In this document: one piece after another, positions 1 through 12,600 of the stretch | How the letters are laid out: every line of letters starts with the position of its first letter | How positions within the stretch are numbered: the stretch's first letter is position 1 | DNA from: Gigantopelta aegis | Lineage: Eukaryota; Mollusca; Gastropoda; Neomphalida; Peltospiridae | Direction: 5' to 3' | NCBI RefSeq assembly: GCF_016097555.1 | Contig: NC_054704.1 | Coordinates: forward strand, 31,891,554 to 31,955,553 | DNA: 64,000 nucleotides | Notes under the pieces: generated by a model | What the model was told of the DNA's origin: nothing | Seen by the model: the letters and a program-made list of their open reading frames with translations, nothing else | Database searches by the model: none | Translations under genes and position numbers: made by a program

Positions 1-14
1 ATCGTCGTTCTTAC

Positions 15-589
15 TTGAGTTCAGCATTCTCGGGAACCTCCTCGGATGTCCAGTTTTCACGATGTTCCTCCTCACCATCCTGAACGGGTTCACTACAATG
101 GAAAAATAATGATAAATATGAACCTTGTTTAACTGATGTTAACAGCCAATCAAATTGAAATTGTGTCCTGCTCAGATTCCGGTAAAATAAAAATTCCATC
201 ATGAGTATTAAATGGAACCAATTGTGGTCATCATTTCAGGCACACACATATCATGTTAAATTTGGAGCACTACTAACTGTTATAATCCGTCAACAGCCTT
301 TTAATAACGACTCAACTGTACTAAACCTCCTCATAATTAAAGTGGTTAGATCTATATATCTACAAGGAAATGTTTTATTTAACGATGCACTAAACACATT
401 TTATTTACGGTTATATGGCATCTAATATTATCTACAAAGATTCCAATTTAATCAAATTTTGTTTCAGTATATTGTATGTTTTAGTACAGGGCTTCTAGAA
501 TACGGTAGCCTGACGCCTGTGGCTAGTGGGTTTTTTGGTCGGGCTACCAATTTATCAGTTTTACCATGCCCGACGGCTAGTGGATTTAT

Positions 590-621
<32 letters not shown>

Positions 622-3600
622 TGAACATAAAGAAAGATTAATATAATAATAAGCAGAGAAGAAATAAATCCTGTTATTCGTCATAATAGACTACTGAGAA
701 TCGGAAACTGGGATATCGAGAGGCCATACCAGCAACGGTAATCGAGGGCCGCTTCCTGTTAACAACGATTTCTGTAACATTAATCCGGACTAAAACAAAC
801 GAACAAGCGGATTAATTAACCGTTACCACTGTCAATGACAACACAGGCCAAGTTGTTGGAGTAAGTTAACTGCTGTAGCGGATTAAACAACTTGTTATAC
901 TTAAAGCATGACAAGTTGTAATAACAAATTGTTAAATCTTCTCACTAGTATTTAATTGATGTAACCGATCGTAAAACATCGACCAGATTAGAGGCTGTAT
1001 TGACACAGTGTTTTAGCTCATCGGTGCCCAATCAAAGAACATGGGATTTGGGCGACATTGGCCTGGTTGGGTATTAATACAGGACAGTGTGTAATGGTTT
1101 CTAAAACCTTGTATCTGATTTTTTGCATGGTAAAAAAATTAGTGAGAGAGGGGGATGTCACAACAAAATTATGTCTCAGTTCAGTATATTTACTAAGTGT
1201 GGGGAAAAGCGCAAACGTGACACGACGGACGGAAAAAAAAAAATAAAACTAAACATCAAAAATATGACAAGACGAGTTAGGAAATTTGTACCAACATGGA
1301 AAAACTCGTTTACCTGGCTAGAATATTCAGAAGATGAAGATGTAATGTTTTGTAGGATATGCAAAAAATTCCCATCTATTTCGGCACAGCCAAACAAATT
1401 GAAAAGCCAAAATGCCATGATTCACGGTAGTAACCATTTTCGCTTAGACACCATCAGGGCACACGAAACTTCTTCAGTTCATAGGGAATGCATTGTATTT
1501 GATCAAGAAGGGACTAAAACTAGTAGTACAAAAGAAGGTGGTATGCAGTTTGAAGATACATCGATAGGAATGCTCCTCGTGAAAATGGATACGTCGAGAT
1601 TAGACAAGATGACCAAGTTGTTCAACATAGCATACGCATTGGCAAAACATTCAAAACCACTATCAGATATGCAATTCCACTGCCGCATAGCGTTAAAACT
1701 AAACGTGGATATAGGACAGAATTATCATAAACAACGATGCGACACGACTTTTCATAACAAGTATATCGGCAGTCCTCCAAGCAAAAGCTAAGAACAGGGT
1801 TATTTCATCAAATTTTATTGTCACTGCTGGCTGATGGAAGCACTGACAGAAGTGTAAAAGAACAGGCGACAGTCTTCATTAGATTTGTGGGGGTGTGACG
1901 GAAGACTCGAGACGACATTTGTAGACATTGTCGAACTGGAACATGCACATGCTGACCGTGTATTTTCAGGTTTGGGCAGCGCTTTAACCAAATTTGGACT
2001 TAGCATAGACAGTGTTACAAAAGACAAACCAAATAAGGAAGGACCGGCTTTAGTAGGAGTAAACTTCGACGGAGCTAATGTCATGCAGGGACTTAAAACC
2101 CGTGTTGTGGCCAAATTCAAAGCAGCAGAACCATACATCATCCCTATACACTGTGTTGCCCACAAACGGGAACTGGCCATCCTTGATGCAGTGAAGGATA
2201 TACCCTATCTAGCCAAATTTGAGGAAAAAACCAAATCGATTTTTAAATTCTACCACTATTCGCCTAAACGTCGAGAACTCGTTCAGATTGCCAAGGTGTT
2301 GGAACAAAACTTGGCTCATTTCAGTGGTATGAAACAGGTATGTCATATTTTATTTATTTATTTTATTTATTTATTTGTATTATTTCCATGGTAAACCTTG
2401 CATTGATAATATGTATAGGGAAATCCCCAAATAAGCTCCAGTTAACCTATCGAACGATCGTATTGCAAAACGGACGACGAACAATCATTATTTTGCGTTT
2501 TAAATTTCCATGCAGTATTAATGTATCAAATTTAGTATAACAGCGTTATCGGCTGTTCCATTTATTGAAAGTTTTCAGTATTTTCCCGCCATTTCTTTGG
2601 GGTTTTTTGTTTTACCGTAGGAGTTCGTAATCAACTTTACTGTTAAACTTCATGGTTGCACGTATAATTATATGAATTTAATTTTTTTTAAATGTTATTG
2701 CTGATCACAGCAACCACATTCATTCAACTGTATGATGGTTATGTTCATATAATATATACGTTATTTATATTACTAGTATTTTTGTAAAATAAAACATGAC
2801 CTGGTTTTGCATGATGCTATAAATAGCATTCGTAGCGACATTCATGTTGCATGCAATACTATAGTCCATCCCACAAGGAATGACTTTTTTCATATAATGG
2901 AATTAACTACAACTTTCTGAGCCGATTGATTTGTAAATTTAACACAAAAATAGTGTTTTTGTTATTTCCAAAACACTGAAATTATTTTTAAATTTTTTTA
3001 ATACAACGATGGAGACAATTATAGTATATAGAGATGATAAAACAATTTACAAACTATTTATTTTTATTTAGTTAACAATACATTTACTTACTTAAATTCT
3101 TAATACATTTATTTTGTTAATACATTATTTTTTTTATATTTTTTTTTTATAGTCTTAATTGTAGGTTCATTGGTTGGCCAACAAAGATCGAGCCATAAAG
3201 GTGGTGCGAAAAAACTACAAAGCACTATGTGCTCACGTTGAATCTGCTGCAGCCACCAGAACAGGAACTACCTCCAATAAAGCACAGAACTTCACCAAGG
3301 AGATAAGTTTCAAATTTGTAAAGACGCTACACATCATGCTTTGATATCCTGCCGATTCTGAAGTCATTGTAGGTAAATTACTTCTAAAGTGACTAAATCT
3401 AATTACAAGCTACTACATAATTACTATTATATAATTTGTGTGTTTTATGCTCTACATGCATCACAAGATATACCCACTTTATTCACTATTCATTTTATTT
3501 AAAACTACTTTACATATTGTTGTTATATATCCTTTATTACAATTTTAGATATTCCAGAAAGATAGTCTACTTGTGACTGATGTGCCAACAAAAATTGATG

Positions 3601-6600
3601 GAATAACTTTACAGCTGGAGGCCCTAAAACTGGATCCTACAGTTGTGGGCGAGAATATGGCGAAATTCATGAAAGAGTATGACTGACCATAAGAGTTTCA
3701 GTGACACGAGATTGACTGGCTGTCCAGAGACATTCTCCTTCAATGGAGATGCTTTCCTTGGAGATATGATCCAGGGAATTCTCAAATACATCGACAAGAG
3801 GGAATTTAATTTATTTACATATTTATAAATTGTTATTTTTATTAAATAATTGGTATATTACTTTCATTTTATTTCATTTAATTTATGTTATTTTTCTTGT
3901 CTTTTGTTTTATTTGTTTTCATATTTATTATTATTTTACAGTAATGCATGTATTTGTTCTTATGATTTTATATACATTCTCTAAGACCTGCTGATGATAG
4001 TGGAACACGGGCCAGTGATTGAACAGTTCAATCCTCTGGACAGTCTACACCACTGGCTGAAAACCTGCTCAGGTATAAGACACCTAAATGGCCATCACAT
4101 TGCCAGTACCACCACACACTGCTCAGCAGCTGCCATAATTGAAGAGGAAAAATGTGGTTATTAAATGACATTCAGACATTCTTTCTTTTTTAAATGTATA
4201 TGTAGCTGTTTAAAAGTTGTTTTGTTTGTTGATAAAGTGACTACTGTCAGTGCTTAAATTATTATGTATTTAGATGTATGTGGTTATGGACAAAATGACT
4301 GCTGTTTGTTCATTAAAAATATTTAGTTGAATGTTCTTTAAATATATACTACTCAACTTTCACTAGGGATATTCGAAGAAAGCAGCTGCATTTATTGTGT
4401 TCGATAGATCCAAAGTATTACTATGGTGATGTTTAAAACATTCAAACCACATAGTGGCACTGATTACGTTGCACAAATGTAAGATGTGCACAAATTAACA
4501 TATTTGCTGTATTCCTAATGAAAGTTGAATAGTATTATACAGAAATGTATTTAGTTTTTACAGTTAACAAAGTGACTGAAATTTGTTTTATAAATGTAAT
4601 TAAATGTATTTTGTTACGCCAAATTTGAGTTTTGTTTTACTTTGTAGTATTAGTACAAATGTACATAAAGTAGGGCTAGTGAATTTTTAATCATAGCTAG
4701 TGAATTTTGAAAATCACTGATCCTATAGCTAGTGGATTTTTTGAAAATTCTAGAAGCCCTGTTTAGTATAAAATCAGCAACTTCACAAAACAGGACCATA
4801 CCAATCAGATGTCAAGTCCTGGCCTTGTCAAGCCAGACTGCTGTTAGACAAATTAGCCACTGAATAAATTTTACAAACAAAATTACTGCTAAAATATGCA
4901 AGTGGTTAAGCTGATTTTTATCTTATGTGAACTTAATGAATCTATTTGAAATGTAAAATATATATTATTAAATTTTTAACTAGCAATTTCCATGAATAAT
5001 AATACAACAGAACAGTTAACTGCATGCACCACCAATATAAGCGTGTACTGCATTACCATTTTGTCATTTAAAAGAGACTATTGAGTTTGATGCCATTGGC
5101 AACATGTTTACAACTAATGAACTTCATTAAAATTACATACATATTAAATACATTTAAAATATTTATTTATTATCCACATGGTTCAACATAAGTTAATAAA
5201 AACCATACGAAGCACGCTTGTAATAACAAGTGTAATGATGTAATTTTGGGAAGCGACAACACAACATAGCTTAGACTGCATGTGAAATATAACGTCATTT
5301 CGTTGTCTCCTAGTTAAAACATTTTGAAATGGCCCTTGATATTCAATAAAACAAATAATAATAAAGAAATTATTACACTCACGTGCAAGTCATACAGAGT
5401 TTACAAGACATGTCAGGATTCACGTCTTACCCTAACTTACGCAATACAAAAATCCTGACACTCGTTTCGTAAAATCAGTACGACAAGCTCGTATAATTAT
5501 CTATACATATATATTTAATCTGTTTAAAAATAATTCAATTTAATGTCCCAATAAATTAATTCATACAGGAAAATATTTATTAACATAGCAAGAAACTTCA
5601 GAAGTCAATACGCACTCATCTAAATATTTATGAAATTTGTGTCAAATGATATTAGTAGAAATATTAAAACCTCAAGTTTTTAACTTTTTACTCTAAAACT
5701 TATAATCGACTGGCATGAACATTAAATAAAAAATTCTAAATAATTATTTGGATCCAATAACTTGCTGAACACTGCTGAAATGAAAAGCTACATACTGTAA
5801 AATAAATATATGATTAGGCTTACTAGTAATTGAGGACGACAACTTTTAGAAATCTACAGAGGCATCAAGGCAAGTGGTTGCTAACAACTAATCAACACTC
5901 AACACTGTTAGTGGATTACAACAGGAAACTGAAACACGAATATTAGTCAACCCCTTATAATAGAGGTATTGAAAAGGTTTGGCTTGACAGAACTTACACC
6001 ATATCATCCTTGAATGTTCCCCAGTTGCGAGCACCACCTCCCTCTTTCTTCTCCACAGCCTTGATGCCACTGAAATAGACGCAAAGACGCCTTCTTACCT
6101 ATCGGTTCAGCCAAAACTGTTCAGCGGTTTGAAAAATCGTATTATAATGTATACGATAAATCAATTACCATTTAAATGTATAATGGGCCATCAGAATTGT
6201 TACGGTCAGACCACACCCTAAAAAGCTAAAATACTTAAGATAACAACTTCAAATTTTCAGTATAATGTAATTATTGATTGTGTTAAAGAAATATTACCTT
6301 AAAGTTTCATTCTGAAATCTAGGTTTTAAATCCAAGATGGCCACCATTGAAATTATGCACCTACACTAATAACTTGAAAACTCGAAAACTACATGTACAT
6401 TGTTCACCAAATTTGGCTGAAATGTTCAAAAAGGTGTTCTTGCAAATGAACTAGAATCAAGATTCTGCAATAACATAAAAGTAAACAATTAGCAAAATTC
6501 TGACAATCCATAAATATTTTATCACATTACACAGCTCAATCTATTATTTCTATTAGGCTGATTCTAGTTCAGTTGAGAGATTTTATCTCTCTGAATATGT

Positions 6601-9600
6601 CCTCCAAATTGTAGCTTTTTATATTAAATACTTTTTAAAGAGTAGCGTTTTTCTTAAGATAAAACACGTCGAAATGTGAAAATGACAAAATGCCTTTTAA
6701 AGTTCACGGCATAGAAAAATGGCAATTCCTGACACATGAAAAGGGTATCTAGTGTCCACCAGGTACATAGTCATCATCATTGTCATTCTCGTTATTTTTC
6801 CCTTGTTTTCTTTCTTTTCTCTTTAGCAGAATTATTTTCAGATCGTCTGGCAGCACTGGCACTTTCTCCATCGTTGAACAGCACTGTTGCTGTATCAACA
6901 ACAGCTATCTCCAACCTCCTCCTTCCAACAAAAACCTCTTTTGGACATAAATTCCAAATAATGTGATGGAAAGACTCGTTATTGTTCTCAGAGTGCCACT
7001 ATGAAGGCATTTGGTCAAAAGTTCGTCACTTGCAAGGAATTCAAACACCGGTTTTATTTCGTTCAAAACATACTCTGGTAGCATGTTTTTCTTTGCCTTT
7101 TCATGGTCACCTTTTGTAGCAGGACACCAAGTGCCACAAGTGTCATGACGGTCTGCACAGTGGTGCCAGATGGCCCATACAGCCGGTTTCATTTTAACCA
7201 AATTCCCTGCATCATCTCTTATGGTTCACCATAGTGTCCTTGCATTCTCCAAACTGCTTTTTTTGTTAATTTTGCTATGCGCCTCCAATACCTTTATACG
7301 TTTTGCCATTATGTTGATACGTCTTTACTTTTGCACTGGGTGATTTTGTCTGACAAGCGCTGACCCATTCGCTTTTGAACATGTCCGCAACATTCTAATT
7401 TTTTAATCTTTTTCCCGGGATAGACAGGGGGGTCTGAAGCAGATATCTGAGAATAACTTTTAGAATCTCCATCACCTAGATAACCTAAATACTGCAAATG
7501 GTGTTTTTCTTCGGACCGTATATATACTGAAGGCCAAAAGAAACTACCATTTTCAATTTGGAATTTAAGAAAAAATTAATTGTTTTTAAAAAGTAACTCA
7601 ATCCAAAACACATAGCCCAAACACAACAATAATGTGTGCAGAAAATTATACCCGCCCACTGCACGTTTTGGGTGGAACACACAGAAAAGTGAAAAACTCG
7701 TGCACTATGAACAACAGCAATTGCACATGCAATAAGGGTATAAAAACGGTTTAGACGGCATGTCAGACATCCACACAGATAAAAAACCACCATAGGAATG
7801 CCACGACTGACACCAAAACAACGGGGGAGAGCCCTGGGTATGATACAGATGGGAGCCACTCATAACCACATCGCCAGAACCTTCGGTTGTTCCCGTTACA
7901 AACTTGATGCAACGCTACAGGCAAACAGGGCAGACATCAGACAGGCAGACCCAGGATGACTTCGCCCCGTGATGACCGGTATTTGCTTACCTTGCATCTA
8001 CGAAATCGCTTCCTGACAGTGACGTCATCAGCAATGAATGCCTTAGGTCACAGGGTTAGTAGACGGACAGTGGCCAGGCGACTCAGGACTCATGGAATAA
8101 GGGCTTACAGACCATATAGAGGACACTTGCTGACACCACAACATCGTCGTCGTTTGAGATTGACATGGGCTAGGACTGTACGACGTTGGCAGCGACCGAT
8201 TGGCTGGGGGTTCTTTTCACTGATGAAAGCCGGTTCTGTTTGTTCAGAGTTGATGGAAGACAGTGTGTGTACTGCCGTAGGGGAGAACGAGTGGCGGCTT
8301 CTTGCGTTCAGGAGGTCGTGGCATATGGTGCAGTGAGTGTCATGGTGTGGGGAGGTATCTGTGCACAGGAAAGGACACCACTGGTCATCGTTCACGGAAA
8401 CTTGACAGCTCAACGTTACAGGGATGACATTCTTTGTCCAACTGCAATACCATTTCTCTAACGGCAGCCACGTGGTGTCATTTTTCAGCAAGACAACGCC
8501 AGTCCTCATACAGCCAGAATCATACAGAACTTCCTTAGAGCCTACAACGTAAACGTATTGCCGTGGCCTGCACGCTCCCCAGACATGTTCCCCATAGAAC
8601 ACCTCTGGGATGTTTTGGATCGCCGTGTTCGACAACGACCACACCCTCCGGCTAACCAACAGGAACTGATCCAGGCCCTTCAAGAAGAATGGCAACGCAT
8701 CCCACGTGACCTCATCAGACGACTGATTTTTTCTATGTGTCGGATAATTATTGCTTGTATTGGGGCAAGGGGTGGTCACACACGCTATTAATGTGACTTG
8801 TTATTGGACTTGAGTGATTGTCTATATGCTTTGCACGTCGTCCATGAAGTTGAAAGCTCGATTTGTGTACACCACCTCGCTTTGGGAAAATGTGACATCA
8901 TTATCAGATGCTGAATGACACTCATTTTTAGTTATGTTAATGTTGTCATATTGATCTAGTCAATATATTTTACCTCGTGACTATATTTTGTTGTTTTTAC
9001 ACCAGAGTGATTTAAAACTATGGTAAAGTTTCTTTTGGCCTTCAGTATATATTTCTTTCACACCTGCAGGCTCCATTGCCCCTGCTGATCCAGTATGATT
9101 TTTTGAACAAGTACTCTTGCGTGTGGTATACCACCTATCGAAATCTTTATTGGTCTTGCATTTTTTTCGTCGCACACAACAAACTCCACAATAGTTTGTT
9201 AGTGTTTCACTGTCCAGTACTTTACATTTCTTATCACTAACTGATAAACAAGTCACCACTCCATTTTTGCCTTGAAAGCCTTTCCTCTGCCACGTGCCGT
9301 CAAATGATGCTACTACTTCAGTTGAACCTTTCTTGGATTTTTTCTGTTCCTTTTCAGCGTTATGCATTCTGTGATCACCCGCAGCCTTTGTTGCAGTGTG
9401 TATTCTCTGCGACCCTTTTCGCCATGCTGTTTCAGTCACTGGGGGAGGCATATTCATCAGTCCGCAGAATTTTTTGGGCCTGTGTATGATGGCGACCGAT
9501 AGCAAAAATGGACCACTGAAACCGCTCATTGACATCAAAAACTTTTGAATTTGCAACTTTCTTTGATGTCTCCAGTAAATATTGTTCACCACACTGATCA

Positions 9601-12600
9601 CATATAAATGATATTTCTGAAGAAATGCCAGTTTTTTTCGCATATTTACCTTTAGGCCCTGTCTACTACAACTACTCATTGGGGCAAGGAAATAATTGTA
9701 CAAAATTACATAGGTTGGCTATGTCAATCATCCTATAACCAGTAATTTTGTCATGCTGTACATCTGGAACACACTGTGCAAATGTTCAAATACTTTTCTA
9801 TATGATGCTGTGTTTACAAGATTTGAATCAACATTGCAACTGTTAACAACATCGGTGTGTTCAACATAAAGTTTGGAAACTTGGTCCAGTATACCTATTT
9901 TCACAAAATGAAAGTTTTTTGTTCCTAGGCATATTTAATTAATAATATTTATATCTCACATTATTCCATAAATGTCCTGAACAAGTGTGATCACAAATTC
10001 TCGTTAATTTCTTTGTTATTTCATGTTTTCTTTGATATATGTATTGTCAATGTAATTTCTAAACAAGAGAAGCCATACTGTTTTTCTATACCGAAACGCT
10101 TTGAAAGGAGCGCTCTGATTGGCTCATATAGTCTATGTATACAGAAATCAATGAAATCCATCGTTACAGTCCAATAGTAAAGTCAATCTAAAACTATTCT
10201 CCTGAAATTTATCTCTATTTTGGTCCTTATTTCATAAAAAATCAGCCGAAAAATAATAAAGTTATGGGTATGTGAATATTTAATTAGGTATTGTTTACAT
10301 TTGTATGCAATTTTAAATTGCTAATTAAGGTAATTAAAATAACTTTTTATGTAAAATGTTTTTATGACTGAAAACTAAAATTAAGTGTTTGATGGAGAAG
10401 AAAAAAAACGTTTTTCGCGTGAAGTGGATATGACTGCCATGTCAAGTAGCTGAAACACAAAATGATCCCAAACTTTTCAGTTTATTAAAAAAAACAATCT
10501 CTCATCAACTTGGCAAGTAAGGGTTAGTTAAAATAACATTTAAGGATGGTCAATAGAAAGCTAGCTCCGGGTGAGCAGACAATGTCGCCAAATTATCCAT
10601 GAACTTAAAAAACTGCATAATTCCAGTGTTTTTAAAAAACTATATCAGGAATATTTTGTTCAGTATCACGTCATGATTCACTACGCAAATTTCAAAGATC
10701 AAAGAACTAAATTGTTGCTACTCAATATTCAAGAGATCACCACCAATTCTCGGTAACCAAACTTTTTAAAACAAAAAGGTTACCTGAATACATGAAATTA
10801 TTTTGCCCATTTTAAATACAATTTGCCAATTGTTTTAAATTGTGCAACTGGCAAAGTTTTTCAAGTGACAAAGCTAGCCCTGGTTAAACATCAAAAGCTA
10901 AAATTTTACCAAAGCAAAATAAACAAAAAATATAAACTTTTGCATTTATCCAAACATGCTTTAGATTATTTTCTGAATGCATACTTGACAATAAAGCTTA
11001 CGTTTTGTCACTACCACTGTGACGATCAAAATCCCTTCTCGGTCTCTCGCCACCAGGTCCACCACCAGGAGCACCAAATCCACCACCACCACCTTCACGG
11101 AATCCCTCTCTGGGACCTCCACGATTGCCACGGCCACCTCGTCCTCTTCCAAATCCACCACGGCCACCTCTACCACGGCCACGCTCTCCTCCCTCTCGGT
11201 TAAATCCAGTACTCCCTTCTGGCCTTTCCCTGTAATTTTGGTAGAATAAAGGCAAACATTAAAACTAATTCACCAAAGGGAATAGCTACCAAATCAAGGC
11301 TAGTTAAATAGACCAAACTATATTGGAAAAATCCATTATACTTAACCCTTTCGACTACTGCAGGCGAGATGTCTCGCCTGACGTCACACCAGGCGATATA
11401 CTGTACACTGTATACATTGCATTCCCCAATTCATATTTCCCATTGTTTTGCATGAAACACTCACCGTAAGCGATTTAGTAACAGGAAATGGAAAATAAGT
11501 CAGCTTGTCGTTTCGTTAAGATTGTTTTATCAATGGATTATACCTTGGAATTTTTAGTTGAAACAGTGGTTTTCAGCAAGTATTTTTGCTTGACAACTAT
11601 GGCTACACGTCGCAGTCATTTTCATGGATCGATAGCCAATGGTGACAGGTAATTTGATAATAAATTTGATATTTTACCAACAACGAAAATCACCAAATAT
11701 TGGGATATGAATCGTAGTTCCTTTTTTTCTTTTAAATTTTGGTCAAAAAAACACCGTTATTGGGAATAATGGACAGCTGGCCACAAATAACCGCAAGTAA
11801 ACGTAACTTTTTCAATTTTTTGTCTATTTTTAATTATCATAAACCAATCTAAAATATCATTAAAAAAAAAATTAATCCATAAAAATAATGCTTACCAATT
11901 CTAATATGAACTTTATTTAACAATTAAGTGAATATATGCAAGTAAAAATTATAAACTTGTACCCACTCAACATGGTTGTTAAAAATTAATCCAGTAGGCA
12001 TTGGGAATCAAAATAAAATAAAAATTTGCATATAATAAATGTAAAATGTGCTGTAAGATGTTAAATATGCTATTTTGTCATAGAGGTTGAAGGTCACAAG
12101 TATCATTTGCTTCATTGTCATTATTCCAGTAATTTTGTTAATTGCAAGGACTGGAGGATTGTGAACCTTTAAATTAAAATTTGGCGTGTGTAGTTCCAAT
12201 TGAATTGCAGCCATGAGGCAAATTGCCGTAATGCCTTAGTCATATGCTCCCAATGCGCTGAAACTTAACTCTCAAGGCCAAACAGGCCATGCCATATTTT
12301 GCATGTTAATTGGTTACAATCAAATGGGACTCCTGAAAGTAGTTTTGCTATGAAAACAACACAATTCACTATTCTGAATGGGTGCTGTTGTGTTATATTA
12401 GACACTAGTTGATGTTTGCCTTGTTGCTCTGCCTTCTGGTCATAATGCACTGAAAAAATCTCCATCGGTCTAGGCCAAATGACCATGCGAAGGGCACAAT
12501 ATTACATGCAAACTGATGTTCTGTTCGCGTATTGGTTACGCAAAATTAAATTTATGCAAACCCCAAATCAGTTATGTTGTGACCTGTAGACGTTCAGAAA

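Larger units (their letters stand above)
487..4761 (+). mobile_element. hAT-superfamily DNA transposon with 15-bp TIRs
   Basis: The left end reads CAGGGCTTCTAGAAT (487-501) and the right end is its exact inverse (4747-4761). Both ends are flanked by TTTAGTA (480-486 and 4762-4768), close to the 8-bp duplication typical of hAT. Subterminal GCTAGTGGATTT-like motifs occur near both ends (about 520-590 and 4673-4740) in the same orientation. The element is 4275 bp, carries a transposase relic on the plus strand, a nested 188-bp MITE at 4347-4534, and lies antisense in intron 4 of the SERBP1-like gene. Confidence 0.85.
6749..9870 (-). pseudogene. Decayed Mutator-like transposase-domain gene, split by a Tc1-like insertion
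   Basis: On the minus strand, in order: ITGYRMIDIANLCNFVQLF near 9750, CDQCGEQYLLETSKKVANSK, KKFCGLMNMPPPVTE, VASFDGTWQRKGFQGKNGVV, LTNYCGVCC, CSKNHTGSAGAMEPAGVKEI (to about 9050), then past the insertion LGYLGDGDSKSYSQ and CCGHVQKRMGQRL (7497-7309), AVWAIWHHCAD and PVFEFLASDELLTKCLHSGT (7201-6990) and a C-terminal YVPGGH stop at 6749. Order and motifs match the invertebrate family carrying the Pfam 'Mutator' (PF20700-like) transposase domain, usually one ORF without introns. Several frame shifts and stops show it is dead. I did not identify its terminal repeats. It sits in intron 3 of the SERBP1-like gene, same strand. Confidence 0.75.

Noticed and set aside
7485-7859. Minus-strand 124-codon ORF near the left end of Tc1-like element 1
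   Set aside because: Shadow frame opposite the transposase N-terminus and spanning the element border.
8105-8779. Minus-strand 224-codon ORF
   Set aside because: Antisense shadow of the Tc1-like DDE domain, whose plus-strand motifs are clear.
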